The notes under the pieces were generated by a model. It did not search any database. It had not been told where the DNA came from and saw only the letters and a list, made by a program, of their open reading frames with translations. Shown piece after piece: positions 21,686 to 31,900 of a stretch of DNA of 64,000 nucleotides. Source of the stretch: Neoechinorhynchus agilis (taxonomy: Eukaryota; Acanthocephala); assembly GCA_051530055.1 (NCBI GenBank), contig CM121341.1, positions 16,368,001 to 16,432,000 on the forward strand, read 5' to 3'. Within the stretch, counting starts at the first letter, position 1. Every line of letters begins with the position of its first letter. The translations under genes were made by a program, and so were the position numbers.

Positions 21686-24337
21686 ATGGATTCGATATGG
21701 TCGAACAAATTCTGGCTTCCACCGAATCTCACTTGGGATTTGTTCTACCAACAAATCGGACCCGATGAAGCCCCGCGACCAAGGGAACTGTATCTTACTG
21801 TGCCGTTCATCAGCACTGGTATAGTCCTATTAAGACTCCTGCTTTATCAATGGTATCGAATCATAGAACATTTTCTTCTCCAATCATTGACCATCGTTGT
21901 TTAATTTAGGACAATCGTTATCAATCTTATTTCTATCTTCGTTTTGTCAGCCCGAATCCTTCCCATCGCGTCTTATCCTCTTCTTCAACATATTCCAACT
22001 TTTCCATACGTACTAAGGAATCGACAAAGCATCGCCAAAATAATCGTATTTCTCCATTTTGTTAGTACTCGATTTTCTTCATTCATAATGAAATCCTGCG
22101 ATTGATCTTGGAAACAAAAATATTTTCGCAATGACAATTGATCTATTGCGGTTCTCGACTTGTTTTGAATTTGTGTCTGTAAATTTCCTTTGCCAATATA
22201 TCTATGCAATAGCTTTCATTTAACAAGTTCTGTTGATAAGTCCTAAAAATTACGGCAATGTATCTAGTCTGAAAGAGATTTTACGCTGATTTGAGTTCAA
22301 TAATCATTCACAAAGGGAAGCTCTGGTGCACTTTGTTTTTGATAAAATCTAAACATTTTCTGGCTTATGTTCATTTGTATACAAATGCTGACAAAAATGC
22401 TAAAAATAAAGAACTTTGTCATTTAATTCCAAATGGCCACAGGTATCAACTGGTCAAATACTTTCTTTACCAATTGGTGTAATCTAAAATCGATATATCT
22501 CGAAATTTTAATTGTCATCTCTTTTTTCATGTCGTCTACAATTTTCCAAAAAAATGATTGGTTTAACATTAATTGTTAGCGCATTCATATTGATCGATAA
22601 AATTACTTGAAGTCTTTGCTAATGTTAACAATCGCTAAGTTCTTGGGATTTTAATTTTTTTGAATAAAATGCACCCACGGTTTAAAACTGCCACAACTAC
22701 TCATCTAAACTTCCAAAGTCTAATGCTTTCCCATTTCTATTTTCAGCCTCAAACATCAATCTCATGCTCGAATTCTGCGCAAAAGCAAGAAAATTTCGGA
22801 ATCGTTGTGGCGATTTACTTATTACTTGTTCGCATATACCTATGGTATCACATTTCTGTCAAAGGTATCTCAAGTTTAGTCTGCGTTCATCGAGCTTATT
22901 TTACTAAACCGTAAATTATACAATGAAGCGAACGATTCGAAATTGTACAATTAAATATTTTCCATTTGAATTTCGCTAACAAAAATTTTATTTTTCATAC
23001 AGAATCACATTCGGGTGGAAGGATATTCTTGTTGTGTGGATCAAACCCGGAGAAATATTCTTATTACTTAATATTTTGTGGACAAAATCCACCTCTTCGG
23101 ACATTGTTTTTGGAGGAAAATACAAGAACGCTTGTTGAAATATTAAGTAATAAGAATATTTCTCGAGGTTTGATCCACACAACAGGAATCGAAAAAATTA
23201 TTTTTCATGCTTTACCAAACATTTTGAAACAATCATCTAAGAAAATAGACACAAAAAATGTAGAACTTATCTGCCACTATCCACTTTTTAAGAAATCCTC
23301 CTTTAATGTTTCGGACGTCGAGACTGTTTCTATTTTTTAGACAAATAAATTTGAAGGCACAAGTAAGCATATTTAAAAAATCCCCGAATTTGAGATTTTT
23401 CAAGTCATTCAACGATATAGGTTAGTCGCCGTAAAAAAAGTCATATTTGAATCTGAACTGATAAGAAATGAGCCTTCCAAAATCGTCCGTTTAGCCGAAC
23501 GCAGACATGTTATGTCTTAACAAAATCGTCGTAATTCTTTGTTTTTAAGAAACCATGGTTCATCCGATTGGAGCTATGCTGGAAATCGTACCCAAAACAC
23601 GAACTTACGCATGATCTTCGCTCCTATTACCACCTACAGATCGCATTCTACGTGAGTGCTCTACTGATGGAAGTATTATCATTTGATTCAAAACGAAAGG
23701 TTCTCGATATTTCTTCGTTTTTTCGATCATAAATCTCTTATTTAGGATAGCAATGTCATGAGGTCCCATCACGTGATAACTCTGATTTTACTTTTTGCGT
23801 CGTACACAGTGAACTTGACCAGAATTGGAGCTCATGTGCTCATTCTTCATGATATTTGCGATATCTTTCTCGAGTCCGCGAAACTTGCTCGATACTTTGG
23901 TAAACAAATACTTTGCAACATCATATTCTGTGGATTTTGTCTTACTTGGATAATCACACGAGTGTTCTTGTTTTCAGCATGGTAGGTTTTTACTCACCTA
24001 ACTAACTATTAAAAAAATTGCAGTATTTATTCGTGTATTTTCCATTGCTCGCGATACGTGAAACCTCGATCCAGTAGCGTTATGCGAATGCTAACCGCAT
24101 TTCTTATGATCTTGTATTTATTTAACCTTTTCTGGCTCTATTTCATTTTAAGAGCAGCATTAAACGCTATACAATCGGGAGAGGTACGCCTTTACGAGAA
24201 AAAATCGGTCGATTATCCTTTCTCTACAGGTTGCCGACGGTCGAAGTAATGATTCCGATTCTGATGCAGAAGCATATGAACAGGATAATGCAAAACATAA
24301 AATCCATGAAAAATTCGGCGCCATAAAACAAGATTAG
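21686..24337 (+). CDS. Ceramide synthase (LAG1/TLC domain)
   Basis: Ceramide synthase N-acylates sphingoid bases with acyl-CoA in the ER membrane. I assembled it from exons: 21686-21852 (N-terminus, SNKFWLPPNLTWDLFY, then the first membrane helix FISTGIVLLRLLLY); 22747-22864 (KKISESLWRFTYYLFAY); 23550-23699 (KPWFIRLELCWKSYP, then RSYYHLQIAFYVS); 23746-23981; 24024-24183; 24230-24337. The fourth exon holds the Lag1 motif: catalytic HH in SHHVITLILLFASY, then NLTRIGAHVLILHDICDIFL and ESAKLA. The last exon is an acidic cytosolic tail (SNDSDSDAEAYEQD), as in animal CerS. The splice phases I checked agree, and introns are as short as 46 bp. Between exon 1 and 22747 some sequence is probably missing, because the usual linker (homeobox-like in vertebrate CerS2-6) was not found. 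This looks like the short, homeobox-free form. I cannot tell HYL-1, HYL-2 and LAGR-1 types apart. The gene appears functional. Confidence 0.9.
23030..23187. repeat. Inverted repeat inside a ceramide synthase intron
   Basis: The left arm (23030-23077, TTGTTGTGTGGATCAAAC...) and right arm (23138-23187, ...GTTTGATCCACACAACA) are near-perfect reverse complements over about 48 bp, with a ~60-bp loop. Mirror-image open frames on both strands result from it. The size and the intronic position suit a miniature inverted-repeat transposable element. Confidence 0.75.
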
Positions 24338-24612
24338 CAGTTGTTTAGGTTTATTAATATGCGTGTTCATAAGTAATCGGTCTGTAACTGGTTGGGATAG
24401 TTTTCAAACGAAGATTCATGAACGATTTTTACAAATCCTTAGGGTTTTAATTTAAAATTCTATTTTGTTTTTCAATAGTTTTGGATCATAAAAACACTTT
24501 TGTCTTCATTTAGAAATTGACTTCACAAAAGAAAGAAAATGTCAAATTTATCAATAACACTCTTAAGTTTAAAACAAACAATCATTACCTTGAAATTTTA
24601 TTTTATCGAACA

Positions 24613-26106
24613 CGCTTCAAGGCAAGTTTGAACGTCTGGTACTTGGATGACGCGACATTGGGCGTTGACCCAAAGACGGTTCTAGAAGACCTGCAATCCC
24701 TGCTTGTTTCTGCTACGGAATTGGGTTTACGTGTCAACCCCGCGAAGTATGCACTATTGCCACTAAATATTTCACATTCTCGCATGGCGGATATAATGCA
24801 GTCCTTCGTAGCCGTTGCCCCAGGAATCCGATTAATCAACCGGCAAAGCTTCACTCTTCTCGGCAGTTGCGTTCTGGATGCGAACATAGATTGCGAGATA
24901 GAAGAAGAGCTTCCTAAACTGAATCTTTTGTGCTCCCGCGTTCAAGAGTTGAATGCACACGAAGCTCTCTTCTTGGTGAGAAACTGCCTATACATACCGA
25001 GGCTTATGTTCAAGATGAGAGCAGCCCCGTACTTCCGACACACCAAACGTCTCCTTGACTTAGATGGTTTGATGAAAAAGCATCTAGAGAAGGTAACGAA
25101 CTGCGCCATCACTGATGAAGCTTGGCAACAAGCTGCCCTTCCGATCAAATACGGAGGTTTAGGCTTACGAAGTGTGGCTGGTTTGGCCCTTCAGGCATTC
25201 GTATCCTCGATGCACAAGACGGAGGAATTACAGGGGGAAAATCTCTTAAACAGAATGCCGAAGCCATGCAAACTGTTGAAACAGGGAGTCACATCATGGC
25301 TCTCGCAGACCGGTCTGCAACAAGCTCCAACCAACGCGCACGAACAATCTGCTTGGGATAAACCCTTAATCCTGACGGCTCACAACAAACTAAAAGGCCA
25401 GATGGACGAGGTGTCTCAAGCTAGACTTGTGGCCAGTTCCTCGAAGGAGTCAGGCGCATGGTTGAACGTTTTGCCAATTGGTACTTTGGGAACTTTGCTG
25501 GACGACGAAACAGTTCGAATAGCCGTCGCTCTACGTTTAGGACTTCCAACCTGTGCCCCACGCCAGTGCCGATGTGGAATAAACGTTGACGTGCTCGGGA
25601 GACATGGACTCTACTGCAAGAGATCGAGCGGTCGTTTCCCAAGGCACGCAGAGCTCAACGCGATCATTAGCAGAGCTCTGAACTCGATCCACGTTCCAAC
25701 CATCCTGTAGCCCAATCACTTCTGTCGCTCGGATGGTAAGCGTCCCGACGGTATGACCGTTTTCCCTTGGAAAGAAGGGAAGAGTCTAATTTGGGACGCA
25801 ACATGCGTGGACTCACTCGCCCTGTCCAACCGGCAAGATGCTTTAGTGGAGACGGGGGGAGCAGCGAGTGCCGTCGAAAGGAGGAAAGCGGAGAAATACA
25901 GTGAGCTCAAACAAAATTACATTTTCCTTCCTTTCGGCGTGGAAACACAAGGGGCGCTGGGATCTTCGGCACGAAGCTTTTGTGCCGAACTCGGAAGACG
26001 ACTTGCAGCACAAACAGGGGAGCGACGCGAGAGGATTTTCCTGATCCAAAGAATAAGCCTCGCAATCCAACGAGGAAATGCGGTCAGCGTCCGGGGGACG
26101 ATTTAA
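24613..26106 (+). pseudogene. RLE-type non-LTR retrotransposon, copy A (truncated at both ends, one stop)
   Basis: The frame begins inside the reverse transcriptase, right at the catalytic box (NVWYLDDATLG; YLDD is the F/YxDD site), and runs through the RT thumb-like region. It reaches a zinc-binding segment (CRCGINVDVLGRHGLYC) and then a restriction-like endonuclease motif, KRPDGMTVFPWKEGKSL followed by IWDATCVD. That order, a CCHC finger before a PD-D/E nuclease at the C-terminus, is typical of R2/CRE/Hero-like elements rather than APE-type LINEs. One nonsense codon (TAG at 25708-25710) sits where copies B and C have Glu; the frame is otherwise open. The 5' part of the RT is absent. The end is also lost: the protein stops after RGNAVSV, where B and C continue about 15-20 residues. 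The left boundary is accurate to about 20 bp. Confidence 0.85.
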
Positions 26107-26487
26107 TCTAAAATTAAAATTATCCTTTCAGCATTCTCAATTATAAAAAAAATTTAAATAAATCTTATGATAATATTTTTAAGATTAAAGGAACATCATT
26201 GTACTAATTGAAATTGGCTTCCAAAATATTGAAATTTCAACCTCTTCAGTTTAAAGCCAATAATTATTACAATGAAATTTTATTTTTATTGGCCACGATG
26301 AATTTTTAGCGCTTTTTTGGTTTACCTTGAATTTATCCTTGTTATTATTATATTCTTTTGAATCAGAAGAATGCTTTTTTTCTTCAATTTAAATTGGCTT
26401 CTTAAAAGAAAATGTCAAATTTATCAATGATATTATCGTAATTTTAAAACGTACGATCATTACATTTTTTTACCTAGAGAATTTTTT

Positions 26488-27235
26488 TTGAGAGCAACGC
26501 TTTCATTTACACACACAACAACAAAACGTCTCAACAATCACCACCACCTACGAAGAAGAGGCATCGCTCTCCCCTCAGTGGTCGCGACCATACTCGCTGC
26601 GTTTCCTCTTTGGATCGCGAGGCCAATGTTTTGGCGCCGGAAGGCACCAGCTCTTGTATTTCCTGTCTTGGCCTGGAGTCTACTCGATAACTCACCAAGA
26701 GCCTCCACTCTGATGGTTTCGCCACCTTTCGGTCCTCGGCGGCAGTATCCGCTCCCTCTGGCGACTGCACCACAAACCTCCTGTTGCTTGCCGCGAACGT
26801 ATCTACACACGTGGCGTCCAGGAGAAGACATTTGCCTTCTCGCCACGGGAATACGGTGACGCCATTCGGACGACCATCTAGCCTGCACAGGTTGCTCAAC
26901 TCTAAAATGTTTGGGACGTTGACCGTATTTAGGGCACGCGAAATTACGTCGTTCAATTCGGCATGCCGTGAGAAACGACCCCATGATTTGTTGCAAACAA
27001 GACCATGTCTCGCCAGTGGATCCACGATCATTCCACACCGGCAACGATGTTCGACACAAATCGGTAGACCTAATCCGAGGGACACTCCAATCCGAACTAC
27101 TTCGTCTACGAGGAGTGTTCCCACGGATGCAATGAGTAAGGTTTCCAACCATGCTCCCGATTTTTTTATAGAGACTGCCAGCAATCTAGCCCGGTCGACC
27201 TCGTCGCGAAAGCCTGAAATTAGAGAACTATGAGA
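26488..27235 (-). pseudogene. RLE-type non-LTR retrotransposon, copy B (3' fragment)
   Basis: The minus strand encodes the C-terminal part of the same family: SGAWLETLLIASVGTLLVDE, the finger CRCGMIVDPLARHGLVC, then RPNGVTVFPWREGKCL and LDATCVD. The catalytic PD of the nuclease has become PN and one neighbouring residue is missing. A frameshift is needed to reach the true C-terminus (NIGLAIQRGNAASMVATTEG, then MPLLRRWW and a stop at 26538). A 3' untranslated piece rich in TG (TTGTTGTTGTGTGTGTAAAT) follows to about 26495. The element is 5'-truncated at about 27235. Confidence 0.85.
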
Positions 27236-28086
27236 TCGGGTGACTCAAGGTTGTTATTTTATCGAACTCGCTCAATTTTTAAATATTCCTTGCGCTATCT
27301 ATTTTAAGATCGTAAGAACACTATTGTACTCAATTTCTAATTGGTTTCTGAAGAGAAAATAAATGTTTATTTTATCGGTTAGATTTTCTTGAGTTCTAGA
27401 CGAACAATCATTACATTGAAATTTGATTTTATCTAACACGTTGAATTTTTAAATATTCCTTGCACTAGCACGAAATTTTATATTGCTATTTTCGAAGAAA
27501 GTAAATGTCTAATTTATCGGTGAGGTTGTCTTAGGTTTAAAACGAATTAGCGTTGCAATGAAGTTTTGGTCTTCTCATGCATGCTGAACTTTTAGATAAT
27601 CTATAATTGCAATATATTATTTTAAAAGCATGTTAATACCTTTGTCCTCTATAAAAATTGACTTAGTTAAAAGAAGAAAATGTTAAATTTATCCATGAGA
27701 TTCTCGTCAATTTAAAACGAATAATCGCTCAATGATGTTTTATTTTCAGTTGATTCGTCAATTTTTAAAGCTTTTTGTTTTTTCTGATGTTAATCGTGTT
27801 CAAAATATTATTTTTAATGACTCACAAAAGTACATTTACCTTATCATTGAGACGCTTCGCCTCTATGGCCATATAAATAGATTGTTGTTTCCCTCGTACC
27901 CGGGCCATTTATACAAAAAAGATGACTGATAAAGTGACGATTCCTCGCGGAATATTTGAATATAATTTTATCCGGTATTATCATGACCACAATTCAAATA
28001 ATTTGTCTTATGTTTAAGATTTATTTCTTAAAAATAAAGATCCACATTTTTTAAGGGATTTACTTCATTTTAGAGACTAAATATCG

Positions 28087-28254
28087 TATTGGCTGTTTTC
28101 TGGCGAAGAAATTAAATGATGATATTATTCTAAAATCCGATTGGTTCCGGAGCCACAATCTTGTACGCCTTTAACAACTAGATTGTGGCTCCCAAACCAA
28201 TCGGATTTTAGAATAAAATCATCATTTAATTTCTCGGACAGAAAACAACCAATA
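28087..28254. repeat. Long inverted repeat (~75-bp arms)
   Basis: The left arm starts TATTGGCTGTTTTCTG and the right arm ends CAGAAAACAACCAATA. They are reverse complements over about 75 bp with a few mismatches and a ~15-bp loop. The inner part (CCGATTGGTT...CCACAATCT) is also matched. This is a compact MITE-like palindrome without coding capacity. Confidence 0.8.
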
Positions 28255-28990
28255 TGAACGATTCAATCTTCAAACAGACTAAAAATCAAATTCTGTTAAC
28301 GTTTTGCTGTCATAGCATAAAAAGTTCTTGAAAGTTTGAGAGCACCCACGGCCCACAAATCGAATGAGTTGTACATTTAGCAAATTTTACTCATTTCATT
28401 TATGAAATAGTTTACAAAAAATCAATTAACTGGCGGAAAAACCGCCTAGGAAACATATTCAAATTAAATATTTTTTGAGTGCAAGTACCATTTTTGAAGA
28501 TTTTAGTTTATTTCTAAATTGCTTATTTTTGTTTGCATTGATTTGTCCGACAACTTACAAAGTCAGGATTGCAGTTTACAATTTAGGTTTGTGAAAATGA
28601 CTCCAATTGAGCATCGGCAAAACTTGCACTTCATCAGGCTATTCGCCGGTTGGTTTTAAACATGAAAGAAAACCGGTTCGGTTATAGAAAGTGTCCTTTT
28701 AACTGGCTTCCGGATTTTAATTATTTAGTTGCCGACGAAATTGCGTTAGCTACAAATTTATAAATACTTGGTTAAACGTGATTGTTTGAGTGATTTTTCA
28801 TTAGGTGTCGTTGACTCCATTCAATCCGGACCAGTTTCTTTCTCATAAAGATTTATCCTTTAATCGAGCAGACAAGTTTGTTCAACCATTCGACATTTCC
28901 ATTATTTATCATTTCGTATTTAACAGTTAGATCACATTGGAAGAATCCGTAGCCAATGTTAAATTTTTAATCGTCAAATTTCATTGTTTT

Positions 28991-28997
28991 TCTTCAG
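28991..28997 (+). promoter_or_regulatory. 3' splice site abutting the APC1 start codon
   Basis: TTTTTCTTCAG ends at 28997 and the ATG follows at once. This suits a spliced-leader acceptor or the end of a 5'-UTR intron. Confidence 0.5.
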
Positions 28998-31900
28998 ATG
29001 GTTGATTTGATGAATGATGTAAATAATCTTCCTTACTCTGTGAATCGATTCGTTCCTCACGGTCGCCAATATGCCACCGAAAATAACGATGACATTATTC
29101 CGGCCGATGAACGTTGGCGACTCGTAAGCTACGGTTCAAATGCGGGTTCCTCGATTAATTTTGAAGTGGATTTAAGATTGGCTTATCAAGACTTTGAAGA
29201 GCCGGAAGAGCTTGAGATTTACCATACAACACGAGCACTTACATAAGTTTGGTTTTATCATGATTTTATTTCTGAAAGTCCATTTTAGCCAATTTTACGG
29301 GTAAAAAAATTGTTCATCTATGTGTTCTTTAGTGATGAGAAGAATAAATATTGATTTTTCTTTTGGTAGTTTTCCCCACCGTGAGGATTCAAAAATTCCT
29401 GGATTTATTTCCCCACCCCGATATTTCGTCGCAATAAATCTATGAATTTTTGAATCCTTAAGGTGGGGAAAACTACCAAGAGAAAGTATCTTCCCCCCTC
29501 GAAGATAAGATATTGATTTATTAATTAAAAAATATTTCGTCCGTTTCATCGGACTTCTTCAGGTTCTTTGCAGGTGTTTACGGCGTGAAGTTACGTTTTC
29601 ATAGTAAACTGCGAAGGTATTTGTTGAACATCAGTTTGTTAGGATCAGACATCTCTTGGGAAAATATCCATTTTTCGTTGTTTATCTTATCCTTATTTTG
29701 ACGTACTTAATGAGTTTTCGTGCACTACAAATGAAATAGTAGTTTTCTCATCAGGTTACGATTATGACAGTCGCAGTCTTCTGTACAATCACAGTTTTGC
29801 CGATGGGCCAGTTCAGCAGGTTTTATTGATGGCTCGTGATTGTAGCAGTCTTGACATTCCACCTGATTTACGTAAATCCCAGCCTCGGAAAAAAAATCAG
29901 ATCGTAACAATTCGACATAAGAATGAGCGGATAGAATTCTTTGACCTTGAAGACGGTGAAGTTTTCATAACTCGTGCTCCATTCACAATTGAACGTGCTT
30001 GGGCATTACCACGAGGCGGTCTTCTTCTTGAACCAACCGTTGATACTGATGACACAACTGCCTTCTACAGTCTATTCCATCCAATGGCTCTATTTCATCC
30101 AGTGCTTCTTGATCGCTTAAACAATGAGATTAGACAAATATGCGACAAAAGTGTTCATATAATCAACGCAGTGCACGATGAAGAGTTTCTATTCGCCTTT
30201 GATGAGCACGAAAGGACACACTGTGTACTTATGATCGAACGCGTCAATGAACCTTCCTTCTCAGGTGTTCAATTCTTATCCGTCCTAAAGACTCAAGAAG
30301 GCGATGAAAACCGAGCGTTTGTCAAATCAGATGCACCTACAACTTGTTTTAAACAAGTTTGGAAAGATTCTCGTCAATGTTGTGATAAGGCTACAAAGGC
30401 GTTTCTTGTCTATGGCCCGGTAAATGCGTACTGTTCGATTGTATACTTTCTTGAATCGCGTAAACTTTTAAGATTCGTGGAAATCCAAAAAACTTTAAGC
30501 GGTAATTTGACATCGACGAAAAGACAAGCGATTGAGAGAAGTGAAGTACTAGATGTTGCAGTTATTGCCGGGCTTAATGCTGTCGCAGTGCTTCTACAAG
30601 ACAAAGATCAAGAGAAAGTTGACGTCTGTTGGACAAACAATCAGAGTTTATGGACTATAGACGTGAACGATATTTTTAACGGTATCGTTGCTGGAAAAAC
30701 AAATCTACAGAGCTCTGAAGGCTTATCCTTTTTCGCCACCAGACAGAACACTATAATGAGGGTCCGGATGTTACCAATTGCTAGAAACAATACCGTCATT
30801 CGGTGTCTCAATTCGATCATCTATACCCTTAACACAGATCACGCTTCGCTTTTTCTCAGTCATTTCTATTCTTGTTTGCCTAAAAGGCACTCCGATGACG
30901 AATTTAATTTTTTATTTAACTCGATATTCTTAGAATGTGATCCCTCGAACGATGAAACCATTGATCGTTCTGCCAAGGTAACCTATCCTACCGTAGGAAA
31001 TGGCGACGATGACGAAAAGTATTGGACGTTCCTTCTCACCCATTGCAAAGCGAATATCCCCATGGAAAGCACGATGCTGTATGGTTCTTGTTATCACATA
31101 TCTGAGTATTTAATCGTTCGAAATTTCCCCTTAAATTTTGCTAAACCGTTCCGTTTTCTTCGCCTGCCCAACCGTCCATTTTTCGGGCTCTGTGGTGCCC
31201 ACATATATTATCAGTCACAAAAGTAATCCATAAATAATGCTTGAGTGTTTTTATTTCTCTGATTTTCGTTATTCCCAATCGTCTATCAGCGGATCATTCA
31301 TTACCATTCAGATTTTTCTTCGGTCAAAATCCTTCCTTATCTTTTTTCTTATTTGATTCTTGTACTCATCCCTCTTGACGATGACCAGAATCGTATAAAA
31401 TGTTATTTCAAATCACCTTTCTTAAAAATATTTGACTGGATTTTTCGATTTTAATCAACAATGTCTCAGTTATCCATGGGAATATTTACTTCAAAGTGCA
31501 TAATACATTTCGTCGCCGATTCCCAAAACTCAACGCCGTGCTTGGAGATAATAGTAGTCCATTCCAGCCACCTCCTTATGAAATCAAACGGCGTAAAATA
31601 AATCCATTATTTGAAGGTCCAGAAATCTATGACGTGTTTCACTATTTTTGCCTCGTTGATCAAGATATTTCTCTCAATCGATTTCGTAGCCATGACCGAC
31701 AGCGCCTTCTACCAATAATGCTGGCATTTTCAAAATATGTTCGAGTAAATTTTATGATTGATTATTACTCTGATCAGCAGATATCGTCTTCGCATTCAGT
31801 ACTACGATTGGAACGAACTCACCTAAAAACAAAGTTGGGACAAGATAAGAATTTTAAACGTAGAGAATACCGCCTTCTACCATGGATTGCGGCTATCCTT

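Larger units (their letters stand above)
24400..27760. repeat. Decayed tandem repeat (~170-190 bp unit) hosting retroelement fragments
   Basis: A diverged unit recurs at about 24510-24612, 26390-26475, 27338-27475, 27482-27600 and 27653-27750. Each copy has an AAATTGRCTT-like word, GAAAATGTYAAATTTATC, TTTAAAACGAA and ATCATTACATTGAAATTTT. Additional partial units lie at 26110-26350 and 27240-27340. Two RLE retroelement fragments interrupt the series. The repeat is unrelated to the 188-bp satellite. Unit limits are approximate because the copies are strongly diverged. Confidence 0.6.
27770..28997. other. Intergenic region upstream of APC1
   Basis: AT-rich, with no supported gene. A short open frame at 27732-27929 overlaps the decayed tandem repeat and is probably chance. 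The main structure is the long hairpin at 28087-28254. The last 15 bases form a 3' splice site directly before the APC1 start codon. Confidence 0.55.

Noticed and set aside
22966-23340. 124-codon frame between ceramide synthase exons
   Set aside because: It spans the intronic inverted repeat, and the exon frames of the gene lie elsewhere with matching splice sites.
26488-27233. Plus-strand frames of 123 and 149 codons
   Set aside because: They are antisense to RLE copy B, which explains the open reading.
28261-28277. Word ATTCAATCTTCAAACAG shared with the region just after RLE copy D (~43660)
   Set aside because: Only ~17 bases shared in AT-rich DNA with no further alignment; too weak to claim a repeat.
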